Shown here in pieces: positions 54,890 through 64,000 of a DNA stretch of 64,000 nucleotides (positions are counted from its first letter, which is position 1; every line of letters starts with the position of its first letter). A model generated the notes under the pieces. The model worked only from the letters and a program-made list of their open reading frames with translations, was not told the DNA's origin and ran no database searches. A program made the translations under genes and the position numbers. The stretch comes from Procambarus clarkii (taxonomy: Eukaryota > Arthropoda > Malacostraca > Decapoda > Cambaridae). The stretch is taken from NCBI RefSeq assembly GCF_040958095.1, contig NC_091208.1:10268326-10332325 (forward strand), written 5' to 3'.

Positions 54890-56686
54890 TCATTTGCGAG
54901 GAACAGCGTGAGAAATGTACTTCTCCGGGAAAACAACGGAAGGATACTTCTTCTTGTAAGCCTCCCAGACCAAATCTTCAAGGTCGGTAGGGTTTTTGAT
55001 CCATCATAAACTCAGGAACATCGATATCGGGCGGCATCGGCCAACGCCCTAGGTCACTGACGCAAGTCGCATAACGAGGCCGGGGAGCGCCATCCACGCC
55101 CATCGAGGAAGCAGACGACACTGGAGAAGCGGACGAGGGCCGCCGAGACTGTCACGCCGTCGCACACATAGGAGCAGGGGCCGGACGACGAGACTGTAGC
55201 ACTTCCATGGATACCGCAGGAGACACAGAAGAGACTGCTGGAGACGGAAGAGGCGACAAGACCGCTGCCGAGGAAACGGGTAACGAGGAAGGGGCCACAG
55301 AACTCTCAGAGCGAGCATTCTTTCTCCACACCATCACCAGGCCACCCCACTCACCACCAACCACAGCAGGGGGAACCACCCCCCACGAAGAACCGGAGCC
55401 ACCCCACGCAGGCAACGCACCTGAAGCAGGACCCTCGGACACCAGACCAGGAAGGGAGGCCGAAACGCCGGCACCGGCATCCTCAGGCAAGCGTACCTCC
55501 GCCACCACCATAGTGTGCACCACATCCGGAGCCACCCCACTGTCAACGGAAGGACGACACTCGTCTAAGTCGCCAACTTCAGCCCACGCAGAAGAACGCC
55601 GGGAACGCTTAGGCTCGGGCTGCACATCATCAGACCCGGAGGCAGACTCAGTGACCCGCGCAGCACTAGCCGGGCGAACCGACGCACGCCGCAGTACGGC
55701 AGCCTCCTCAACCACATGGGGCACCAGGCCAGGCACAGGAGGGAATGTTGGATCCACCCCAGCTCCCAGCACAGCCGGAACAGACGGCGAGGGTGCAGGG
55801 ACCGGGACAGACACAGCAGAGGAAGAACTGGAAGACGAGGGGTCCGAGCAAACGGCAGTCGGAAGAGGCTCAGAGACACCAGTCGGAGCAGGCGGAGCAT
55901 TAGGCGAGGACACAACCTCCGGAGGAGATGCGGCAACAACAGGGGGCGCAACAGGCGGAGCAACAGCTGACACAGAGGGCACCTCCTCAGCCGAAGAGAC
56001 GTCCACACCCACCGAATCATCCCCCACAGGAAGGGGCGGAAAATCCTCCTCACTGAAGAGATTCACCGGTGCAACAGCAGGCGCAGAACAGGCAGCAGCC
56101 TGATGGCCCAAAAGACCACAACGATAACACGTCCGCGGCTGGCGGGCGTAAAACACCCGAACGTTGTACCCCATAAGGCGCACAGAGGACGGAATATCCG
56201 CCCGGAGTCTCATGCCCAGGGTGCGAATGTTAGACCTCACACCCTTAAGAGGACTAGAAGACACCACGTTCACCCTCACACTAACTACCGCGCCAAACCG
56301 CCGAAATCCCGCCGTAGCAGAGCCTCTGGAAACTCCAAGGGAGCCCCATGCACACTGATGTAAGTAAGTGCACCACTTCTATCCGAGAGGGTTACAGTGC
56401 CCGCACCATCCGGCAGGGGTAGTGTCCGCCCCTCGTATCGCCGGAGAAAATCGCGATACGCCACCTCCTCCGTGAACTTCACAATCGCCGTAAGGCGATT
56501 GTGAAGTTCAACTACCATCAACTGGTGTTGATGGTAGTTGGTAACGGCCAACTCGACCCCATAAATCTCAAACACAGGGACAGAGAGCATTTCACAAGCC
56601 AGTGCAATCTCTGGGTAACCAGCCCGCACAGAAAACTCTAGTCCCACAGACTGAGCCCGGACGACAGGGGGTAGAGGGACCCCCAT
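54890..56686 (-). pseudogene. ORF1/gag of the gag-only element (frameshifted)
   Basis: Reads from ATG at 56686 (MGVPLPPVVRAQSVGLEF) through an RRM-like region with GRTLPLPDGAGTVTLSD and GALTYISVHGAPLEFPEALL. It shifts frame near 56281 and continues with RVNVVSSSPLKGVRSNIRTL and one CCHC knuckle CYRCGLLGHQAAAC (56088-56129). A long Ser/Pro/Val-rich stretch follows, then shifts near 55155 and 55000 to a C-terminal piece DLEDLVWEAYKKKYPS and a stop at 54890-54892. The order (RRM, knuckle, low-complexity tail, short C-terminal motif) suits the ORF1 of LINEs in the I/Nimb or L1-Tx1 range. At least three frameshifts make it non-functional. Two perfect hairpins lie inside it at 56473-56540. Confidence 0.78.
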
Positions 56687-56830
56687 CGTAACGCCACGTC
56701 AGCACAGGCGAGCAGAGACACACCCGCCCCCAACCGGCCGAAACTGGCAAACAACACCAACTGCTGGAGCGCCGATGCAATACGTCTGTCCCCTACCGAA
56801 GCTAGGGCCAGACCTCAGACCAAAAGAAGT

Positions 56831-57154
56831 CGTGGGAAACAGAAGCGGCTCGCGAAAGTGACATACTGTCCCGTTTTCTGTTATGGGTCTTCTGGTTGGT
56901 TAGGATTAGGGCACTTTAATACGACAGTTTCTTGACGTTTGGAAGCGTTAGGAGGATTAGCTGAATGTGTATTCTTTTCAAATTTGTTATGCTTCCAATG
57001 TAGGGGAAAAAATGGATATTATTGCATTTAAGCTTTAAATTGTGCCTTTGATCCTTGCCCTAGATATCTTCCGTAAACTCTCTAAGATAAGTTTCTAAAA
57101 AATAATAACGATTTTCTAGATTTTGGAGACATAAACAATTACAAAATATATATT
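56831..57154. repeat. Sequence right of the LINE nest (dispersed-repeat-like)
   Basis: Contains ACATACTGTCCCGTTTTCTG and ATTAGGGCACTTTAATACGA; it has the look of a dispersed repeat, but no ends or coding sequence can be defined. Confidence 0.35.
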
Positions 57155-57460
57155 ACCCAACGCCAAAAACTGTTACATTGTATAAATTTTTACATCGCTG
57201 TAAAATTGCCTACAATGTCACAAAACAAAGTTTCAGGTAAGGGTAAAGAAAATACTTTGCTGAAAGCACTTATCTAAAGCAGCCCAAATCAGAATCCCTT
57301 TTGCGCTTCTTCTTCTTCACCCTCTTCCCTTCTCATCCTTTCTTCTATACAATCCTCAGCATTTTCTTCCCATCAAACCAGAGCTGTTAATATTGATTGG
57401 GAAAACATTTACATAAGTTGATATTAAGTTGCCTTTATTACACTTACAATACAATTTCCA
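57155..57460 (+). repeat. Macrosatellite 5' module, copy 2
   Basis: Aligns with 17362-17700, including TACATCGCTGTAAAA and the TCTTCCCATCAAAC phrase. Confidence 0.75.
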
Positions 57461-57467
57461 ATCAAGA

Positions 57468-57750
57468 ATGTAGCACTCAGCGTAGGCAGTTCTAATCGTC
57501 TACAAGACGCTACAACTTCGACACAGAACAGGCAGCAGACTAGGACCTCATCGAGCTATACAACGCTCTCCCACATAGAGCTCCGCGACTCCGGTCACAC
57601 TCAGCTCTGCTCTGCTCCAAGCTCCGTCTCAACGTCGACGACACTGCTGTATCCAGGACTACTAAATAAATATGAAACTCACTAAAAACTGTGTATCTAA
57701 TGTACCCAACCACCTAACATAATCGTACGTTACATTGGTAACGTACGATA
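57468..57750 (+). mobile_element. Possible LTR end with primer-binding site, and perfect hairpin
   Basis: Runs from TGTAGCACTCAGCG to GTTACA at 57734 and contains AATAAA near 57664. It is followed by TTGGTAACG, positioned like the PBS of the Gypsy element at 42780. 57722-57733 and 57738-57749 form a perfect 12-bp-arm hairpin (ATCGTACGTTAC, loop ATTG). No second LTR or TSD is seen. Confidence 0.35.
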
Positions 57751-57849
57751 ACACCATCCACTTTATAGTTTTTTAAAACGTTTCATCTTATTTAAATAAT
57801 ATTTTTTAAAAATTATTAAAATAATAAAAGATTTTGCTAAAATTTATAA

Positions 57850-59015
57850 TTTAAGTACACTGTGGCCGCCTGCTCGCTCGAAGCTTATAGCTCTGTGGCC
57901 ACTTGTTGGCTCTAGGCTTACTGCTCTATGGCCACTTTGTCGGAAAATCCGACACCATTTAATATCATACAGATAATAGCTGTATTACCAACAAGTTACC
58001 CATAGAAAACGTAACTTGTAGTGGAATTACCGTCTATAGAAAACGGGATATCATCACCACATACTATTATAATTCACCACCTATTATGGTGGGAATTATT
58101 CTTAAATACATTAGTCTTTGGACTTTACCATCATAAAAACATCTTATATAAATTAACTTAATTATCAATATTAAAGTAGAGTAAATGTGACCCTTCTATC
58201 ACTTTTTGAAATCTGGACAAAGTAAGCCAGGCGTCAGAGTGAGGAAGGAGGGAGCCATTGTTATACGAGACCAGAGGCTCACACGGGAGCAAATTCGGCT
58301 CCTGTTAATTTTACTTGGACGTAGTGTTATGGAAACCAGAAGTGTACCATTGTCAACACGCTGTCTACAAATTCAAGTTAAGTGTCTATCCGAAACCCGT
58401 TTATCATTCATTTATGGCCATTAATGTCAGGATATAGGGTGACCCGGTTAGATCGCGAAATCGCCTCAAACTAAAGGTAATTAAGCCAGGTCTTCATGTT
58501 CTATGTACTGTATAGTGTTTTCTCTGATATAGCTTGTCATATATAGGATTCTGGCTTCACAGCTAGCGCACTTTTGACAGGTCAAGACGAGGATGCAAGA
58601 TTTGTGCACCAGTTACTGGGTGATATGGAAGCTACCTCAAAGAGGATAATTTGGTGTCTACACCCTAGTTATACCTGGTGGACTAACCTGCTGTACTATA
58701 AGATAAGGAACCTCTTCAATGTATGTAGTTAATTTTGTAGTTTGATTGGCTGCATATATATATAAACTATTAAACCCCCCCTAATGTGTAGAGGATCGAT
58801 TTGTGAGATTATGAGATTATTGCAGAAATACAGTCCACTCATTATTATACAAATTGCTATCGAAGTATATAAATTAACGTAAATATAAATTCTATATATA
58901 TTCATATAAATTAAATAAATATAAATCTCACAGGTCGGTTCCCACACACTTGTTGGCTCAAGGTTTACGCTCTGTAACTACCTTTTGGCTCTAGGCTTAG
59001 TGCTATGTGGCCACC
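57850..59015 (+). repeat. Module A remnant (about 4 diverged copies), split by a solo LTR
   Basis: GTGGCCGCCTGCTCGCTCGA, GGCCACTTGTTGGCTCTAGG and similar units to 57937, resuming at 58952 up to the ACCAAAATACCAATAAC of a short module C trace. Confidence 0.8.
57938..58946 (+). mobile_element. Solo LTR, family 2, copy 2 (TSD CACTT)
   Basis: 1009 bases, TGTCGG to CCCACA, same orientation as 26577-27575. CACTT at 57933-57937 and 58947-58951. Differs from copy 1 by scattered substitutions and small indels. Confidence 0.88.
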
Positions 59016-59674
59016 TGACCAAAATACCAATAACAAGAAACACCATCGTGACCAAAACTGTGACGACCACTGTAGTACACAGTATCTCAGTGATCCCTAC
59101 TCACTGAAAACTGTAAAGTTTGATGTGTACATTGTACACCAAAAATAATTGCAATATTTTTTACAGCCATCCAAGGCAGCCATAATCTATAGAAGTTTTA
59201 ACGTTTCATCGTATATAAATAATATATTTCTTTTAAATTATTAAATAAATAAAAGTTTTTGCTAAAATTTTTAAATTTCTTAACACTTAAAAAAAAGATT
59301 TACTTGGCTTTTTATATTTTTATCTTATTAATAAAATCGTAATATAAATATATTTGCAAATTACTAACTGTTGTATTTAAAAATAAATAAATTATGACAT
59401 CATGCTCTTTCTCTCACACTCATAAGGTTGTCTGGTCGTGATTTTCTATACCGCCTTAATGGGTAACTTCAATATTCAAAATTTTTATGTTTCATTCCAC
59501 AAGAAATTTTGTGTTGATACTTCGAATACCTTATTAAAATCCCGTTTGCGTACCGTATTCTTAGGCCACTGTCATAGTCATCAGTAAATGGGGATCACTT
59601 AGCTAATGGGGACCATTCGTTCCACACCCCCCCCCCCTCCTCCATCCAATCCCAAACCCTTATCCTGCAATTGG
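59016..59674 (+). repeat. Unit U6 C-flank, AT core and pre-D segment
   Basis: Distinct subtype (ATACCGCCTTAATGGG, AAAATCCCGTTTGCGTACCG) whose closest relative is the inverted copy at 63270-64000. Confidence 0.8.
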
Positions 59675-59790
59675 ATGCAGTGCCTGGTTATGGTTATGTT
59701 GTGGCTGAGGGTGTTGAGGCTGGTGTTGATGTTGTTCAGGGCCTTGTTGAGGTTGGTGAATCAGTGCCTGGTTATGTTATAACAATAAAC
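59675..59790 (+). repeat. Module D array 7 (about 1.3 copies)
   Basis: One D monomer followed by a partial copy with GGTGAATCAGTGCC. Confidence 0.9.
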
Positions 59791-59799
59791 ACTACAATA

Positions 59800-60045
59800 A
59801 ACAGCATGAAAGTGGTAGATCCGGACAACTTCTTTATGCGTGATATCCAAACTTCTGTAAATATAATTTATATCAACACGAGCGTAGTAGAATTTGCAAC
59901 AGAAATTGACAACATGCCAATGCACTCAGCCCCGGGTTCGGACTCATGGAATTCAATATTTATAAAGAAATATTTTACTAAACTGAAAAAAACACAGTTG
60001 AGAACCTTGATGATGTTGCAAAATATCCTAATACTTGGGTCATAG
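59800..60045 (+). pseudogene. Captured LINE RT fragment, unit U6
   Basis: Reads MRDIQTSVNIIYINTSVVEF, MPMHSAPGSDSWNSIFIKK and continues in frame to NILILGS. Subtype shared with U5. Confidence 0.75.
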
Positions 60046-61075
60046 AGTTTAGAAGCATGATGATGTTGCAACACGTCCTCCTACTTGTTTCACTTCAACA
60101 TTGTGAAGATTTTGGACATTTCTTTCTCATTCACTTGTTATATAGTATTTAAATACCGGTTAAAGGGACGATGCGACGCCGTTGTCACGGAGACATCACC
60201 CCTCCTCCTCCTGACTGATGTTTACACATTTAAGCCGTAAACTGCATATATGTCCTGTTTTATGCCCTCCAAAGGAAGCAAACAGCCGGGTTTGTCATTT
60301 AGGAAACTGGGCCTTCAGAGGATAATTCATCGTCTAAATGTCGCCTGTATCTGTGTGAGGAGCGAGGTGGTTGAGAGATGGTGTTGGGTCGCAGAGGGAG
60401 AGAGAGAGAGAGCCTCGACTCCCTGCCTTGGAAGCTCAAGGAAATAAATGATAGATTTTACAGGACGTGTTCTGAGATCGATGGGGGGGGGGGTGGGGAG
60501 GGTCCTCAAAGTAGATTTGAAAGTGATTGATGGACAACGAGTGTTTTCATGTCCAATAATTCAGTAGTGAATAAGATAATATTAATGTAAGAAATAAATG
60601 CGTAATTACATATAAAATTCTCGTCGTCCCAAAAATAATGCTTCCTCTTCATCTTCAAAGCAATTGATTCTCAATGTTGCAAGGAGTATAGATTATCTGG
60701 AGGCATGAAGAGAGGGAAGATGGATGTCCTGTCGAGGAGAGACTAGGTAATCCTGCTCTGCAGTTGCATTGATCAGCTGAAGAAGAAGTTGGGTTGGTGT
60801 AAACGTCTTAGACTTGTCAACCATGGAGTGCATCTAACTGAGTGCTTCATGCAACGTGATTCAGCTATGTCTGACGTCGTTGTATATCTATATCTGTCGA
60901 TCATGTTAGTGTTGCTGGTCAGCATACCTCAGGTGATGGTCTAGTTGTGTGCAGAAATATCGTGATATTGCTATTGAATTCAAGAAACAACCAGAAAGCC
61001 GGTGTTTAACAGTGCCTTTCAATGATGACTGCACAGAGCAGTGAGTCCATTCGCATGTCAGAGTCCTCACATTCA
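60046..61075 (+). repeat. Conserved unit tail, copy 4, and U7 head
   Basis: Collinear with 43721-44711, with a G-run at 60483-60492 and a (GA)n stretch near 60397. Confidence 0.82.
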
Positions 61076-61392
61076 TGAGGGGTCTTGCTTAGTACATGAC
61101 GTCACTGGGTTCCTGCTTAGTGCATGATGTCACTGGGGTCTTGCTTAGTGCGTGACGTCACTGTAGTCCTGCTTAGTGTATGACGGCACTGAGGTCCTGT
61201 TCAGTGCAAGACGTCACTGGGGTCCTGCTTAGAGCCATACGTCACTGGGGTCCTGCTTAGAGCCATACGTCACTGGGGTCCTGCTTAGTACATGACGTCA
61301 ATAGGTTCCTGCTTAGTGCATGACGTCACTGGGGTCCTGCTTAGTACATGACGTCAATAGGTTCCTGCTTAGTACTTGACGTCATTGGGATT
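61076..61392 (+). repeat. Module B array 7 (about 11 copies)
   Basis: 28-bp monomers, including two copies of an unusual AGAGCCATACGTCACTGG variant at 61231 and 61259. Confidence 0.94.
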
Positions 61393-61410
61393 AAGTACAC
61401 TGTGGCCACC

Positions 61411-61738
61411 TGACCAAAACACCAACAACAGGAAACACCAGCGTGACCAAAACACTAACAACAAGAAACACCAGCGTGACCAAAACACCAACAACAAGAA
61501 ACACCAGCGTGACCAAAACACCAACAACAAGAAACACCAGCGTGACCAAAACACCAACAACAAGAAACACCAGCGTGACCAAAACACCAACAACAAGAAA
61601 CACCAGCGTGACCAATACACCAACAACAAGAAACACCAGCGTGACCAAAACACCAACAACAAGAAACACCAGCGTGACCAAAACACCAACAACAAGAAAC
61701 ACCAACGTGACCAAAACACCAACAACAAGAAACACTTG
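61411..61738 (+). repeat. Module C array 2 (33 bp, about 10 copies)
   Basis: Nearly identical to module C array 1 at 25013-25405, although about 36 kb apart. Confidence 0.95.
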
Positions 61739-62494
61739 TTGAAAGATGAGTTTCTGTGACTACCACTGACCTCAGAACACGGTACACAGTAGCTATGTGT
61801 CCGCCACTCTCTAACAACTGCGATGACAACTGTAACAAACAATCTGTAAGTGATCCCTAATCACTGCATAGTTTAATGTGTATAATGTACACTTAAATTT
61901 GTTTTGCATTAACTCTATAACTAATTTAACTGTTGTTGCTGTTAAAAATTCGCTACCTGGAACAAAAAGTTCCAAGTAACACGGGCTATGGTGAGCCCGT
62001 AGATAGTTATTTTAACGTAACTAAAGTTTCTTTTTATATAAATAAAATTATTTGATTAAAAATTTAGGTAAAAAAAATTTGTGCTGAACTTCTTTAAACT
62101 TTTTACAAAAAAAAAAAAATACGTAAAATTTTTTTGTTTACTTCTATATTAGTAATACAATTTTTATATCAGTATTTTTCAGGGAACAAAATGTTTGTAT
62201 TTAATAAATAATAAATATTAACATCTTGCTCATCCTCTCACATCTACATCGTTGAATTGTCGTGGTTTTCTATACCTCTTTAATGATTAACTTTTATATT
62301 CAATTTTTTTTTTTGTTTCATTTTAACAGAAATTTAATGTTGATACTTTCAATGCCTTATTAATATCCCACTTTGTGTACTGTATTCTTAGGCCATTGTC
62401 AAAGTTTAGTAAGTAAGTAAGGATAACTTAGCTGCTGGGCACCATTCCTTCCTCACCCCCGTCCAATCCCTAATCCTTATCCTGTAATTGGATA
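61739..62494 (+). repeat. Unit U7 C-flank, AT core and pre-D segment
   Basis: Contains the 85-bp extra segment (61925-62010) shared only with U5, and the uninterrupted CTTGCTCATCC site. Confidence 0.8.
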
Positions 62495-63252
62495 CAGTTC
62501 CTGGTTATGTTGTGGCCGAGGGTGTGGAGGCTGGTGTTGATGTTATTCAGGGCTTTGTTGAGGTTGGTGATGCAGTGCCTGGTTATGGTTATGTTGTGGC
62601 TGAGCGTGTGGAGGCCGGTGTTGATGTTGTTCAGGGCCTTGTTGAGGTTGGTGGTGCAGTGTCTGGTATGGTTATGTTGTGGCTGAGGGTGTGGTGGCTG
62701 GTGTTGATGTTATTCAGGGCTTTGTTGAGGTTGGTGATGCAGTGTCTGGTTATGGTTATTTTGTGGCTGAGGGTGTGGAGGCCGGTGTTGATGTTGTTCA
62801 GGGCCTTGTTGAGGTTGGTGGTGCAGTGTCTGGTATGGTTATGTTGTGGCTGAGGGTGTGGAGGCTGGTGTTGATGTTATTCAGGGCTTTGTTGAGGTTG
62901 GTGATGCAGTGCCTGGTTATGGTTATGTTGTGGCTGAGCGTGTGGAGGCCGGTGTTGATGTTGTTCAGGGCCTTGTTGAGGTTGGTGGTGCAGTGTCTGG
63001 TATGGTTATGTTGTGGCTGAGGGTGTGGAGGCTGGTGTTGATGTTATTCAGGGCTTTGTTGAGGTTGGTGATGCAGTGTCTGGTTATGGTTATGTTGTGG
63101 CTGAGGGTGGGGAGGCCGGTGTTGATGTTGTTCAGGGCCTTGTTGAGGTTGGTGGTGCAGTGTCTGGTATGGTTATGTTGTGGCTGAGGGTGTGGAGGCT
63201 GGTGTTGATGTTATTCAGGGCTTTGTTGAGGTTGGTGATGCAGTGTCTGGTT
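62495..63252 (+). repeat. Module D array 8: 167-bp higher-order repeat
   Basis: Alternating 84- and 83-base monomers (GGTTATGG versus GGTATGG); identical phrases recur at 62679, 62846, 63013 and 63180. Monomer types also alternate in GTTATTCAGGGCTTTG versus GTTGTTCAGGGCCTTG. The missing base shifts the frame once per dimer. Confidence 0.95.
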
Positions 63253-63256
63253 CGGT

Positions 63257-64000
63257 CAGCCACAACATAACCATAACCAGGCACTGCATAAAATTGCAAG
63301 ATAAGGATTTGGGATTGGACGGAGGAGTGGGAGGGGGGTGGAACGAATGGTGCCCATTAGCTAAGTGATTCCCATTTACTGATGACTGTGACAGTGGCCT
63401 AAGAATACGGTACGCAAACGGGATTTTAATAAGGTATTCGAAGTATGAACACAAAATTTCTTGTGGAATGAAACATAAAAATTTTGAATATTGAGGTCAC
63501 CCATTAAGGCGGTATAGAAAATCAAGACTAGACAACCTTATGAGTGTGAGAGAAAGAGCAGGATGTCAATATTTATTTCTTTTTAAATACAACAGTTCGT
63601 ATTTTGCAAATACATTCATATTACGATTTAATTAACAAGATAAAAATATTAAAGGAAAGCAAATAGTTTTTTTATGTATTAAGATATTTATAAATTTTAG
63701 CAAAAACTGTTACTTGTTTAATAATTTATAAAAAAATATTATTTATATAAGATGAAACGTTTATACAATAGATTTTTTTTTTTTTTTTTTTTTTTAACAA
63801 GAGTTGTTACATTCTTGTATATTGTGGATAGTTCCAGTGGATGCTTTAATATTGCAAAAGTTTATGGTGTACAGTGTACACATCAAACTTTACAGTCTTC
63901 AGTGAGTAGGGATCACTGAGATACTGTGTACTACAGTGGTCGTCACAGTTTTGGTCACGATGGTGTTTCTTGTTATTTGTATTTTGGTCAGGTGGCCACA
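63257..64000 (-). repeat. Inverted macrosatellite unit (copy of U6 type)
   Basis: Reverse complement of the D start, pre-D segment, AT core, C-flank and GGCCACCTGACC junction of U6 (59006-59700). It includes a T-run at 63773-63795 and runs off the right edge. Confidence 0.88.

Larger units (their letters stand above)
47991..56816 (-). mobile_element. Gag-only non-LTR element on - strand (about 2.5 kb), interrupted
   Basis: Flanked by the 14-bp direct repeat AGACCAAAAGAAGT (47977-47990 and 56817-56830). The T-run at 47991 is the poly(A) tail of a - strand element (AATAAACAAAAAAAAA read on the - strand). Removing the nested LINE (48122-54417) leaves about 2.53 kb: 5' UTR, an ORF1/gag reading frame 56686-54890 with frameshifts, and about 0.6 kb of 3' UTR. 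No EN or RT sequence is present, so it must have been mobilised by another element. Confidence 0.82.
57751..64000 (+). repeat. Composite macrosatellite block 2 (U6, U7 and an inverted unit)
   Basis: Same module order as block 1. U6 is 57850-60975, U7 is 60976-63252, and from 63257 to the window end a unit runs in the opposite direction. Confidence 0.85.

Noticed and set aside
55152-56103. 298-codon + strand frame (55207-56103) rich in Thr/Gly/Glu
   Set aside because: Antisense shadow of the ORF1 tail, which has the CCHC knuckle and RRM-like region on the - strand.

Overview
This looks like a nuclear segment of a repeat-rich animal genome, most likely a decapod crustacean such as a crayfish. 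That assignment is inferred from the mix of repeats: DIRS-type tyrosine-recombinase retroelements, CR1/Jockey-like and I-clade LINEs, a Penelope-like element, Gypsy and other LTR elements, and very long minisatellites. No bacterial gene organisation is present. Only one host gene is recognised with confidence: the last coding exon of a glutathione S-transferase kappa gene (GSTK1), at 9669-9812 on the + strand, with a splice acceptor in front and an AATAAA signal behind. A second, weaker host-like signal is a TATA box plus a short first coding exon ending in a splice donor (18646-18851).

Layout of the left part. 1-920 is polypyrimidine simple sequence and a 40-bp minisatellite. 1256-9415 is a DIRS element nested inside another DIRS element. 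The inner copy has both inverted terminal repeats and the internal complementary region that defines the group. The pair lies upstream of the GSTK1 exon, so probably in an intron. 10.4-15.2 kb is a third, badly decayed DIRS copy carrying a CR1/Jockey-like LINE and a second LINE fragment. 15.7-17.4 kb holds a tRNA-like SINE, a LINE 5' fragment and a tandem Penelope junction with a decayed hammerhead ribozyme. 17.8-21.5 kb contains minisatellites, including an unusual family in which every monomer is built of perfect hairpins.

From about 23.7 kb to the end the window is a complex composite macrosatellite. Its repeating unit contains in order: a 28-bp array whose core is the CRE/ATF palindrome TGACGTCA (module B); 33-bp arrays (modules A and C); an AT-rich core; an 84-bp array (module D); a captured fragment of LINE reverse transcriptase; a roughly 50-bp array (module E); and a conserved 0.7-kb tail. 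About seven units are present, and they differ in array length and in which modules they retain. Insertions interrupt them, and most can be dated relative to the array because sister units show the empty site. They are four solo LTRs of two families (TSDs 5 bp), an integrase-only Gypsy element with near-identical LTRs (TSD 4 bp), a foldback/MITE element, and a LINE-in-LINE nest.

The nest (47991-56816) is a 2.5-kb gag-only non-LTR element on the - strand with a 14-bp TSD. It was later split by a full-length I-clade LINE on the + strand with a 13-bp TSD, whose two ORFs are intact and which is the best candidate for a recently active element in the window. The macrosatellite changes orientation at least twice (near 47.62-47.67 kb and at 63.25 kb). 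Most long open frames in the satellite arrays exist only because the monomer lengths are multiples of three, and they are not treated as genes.
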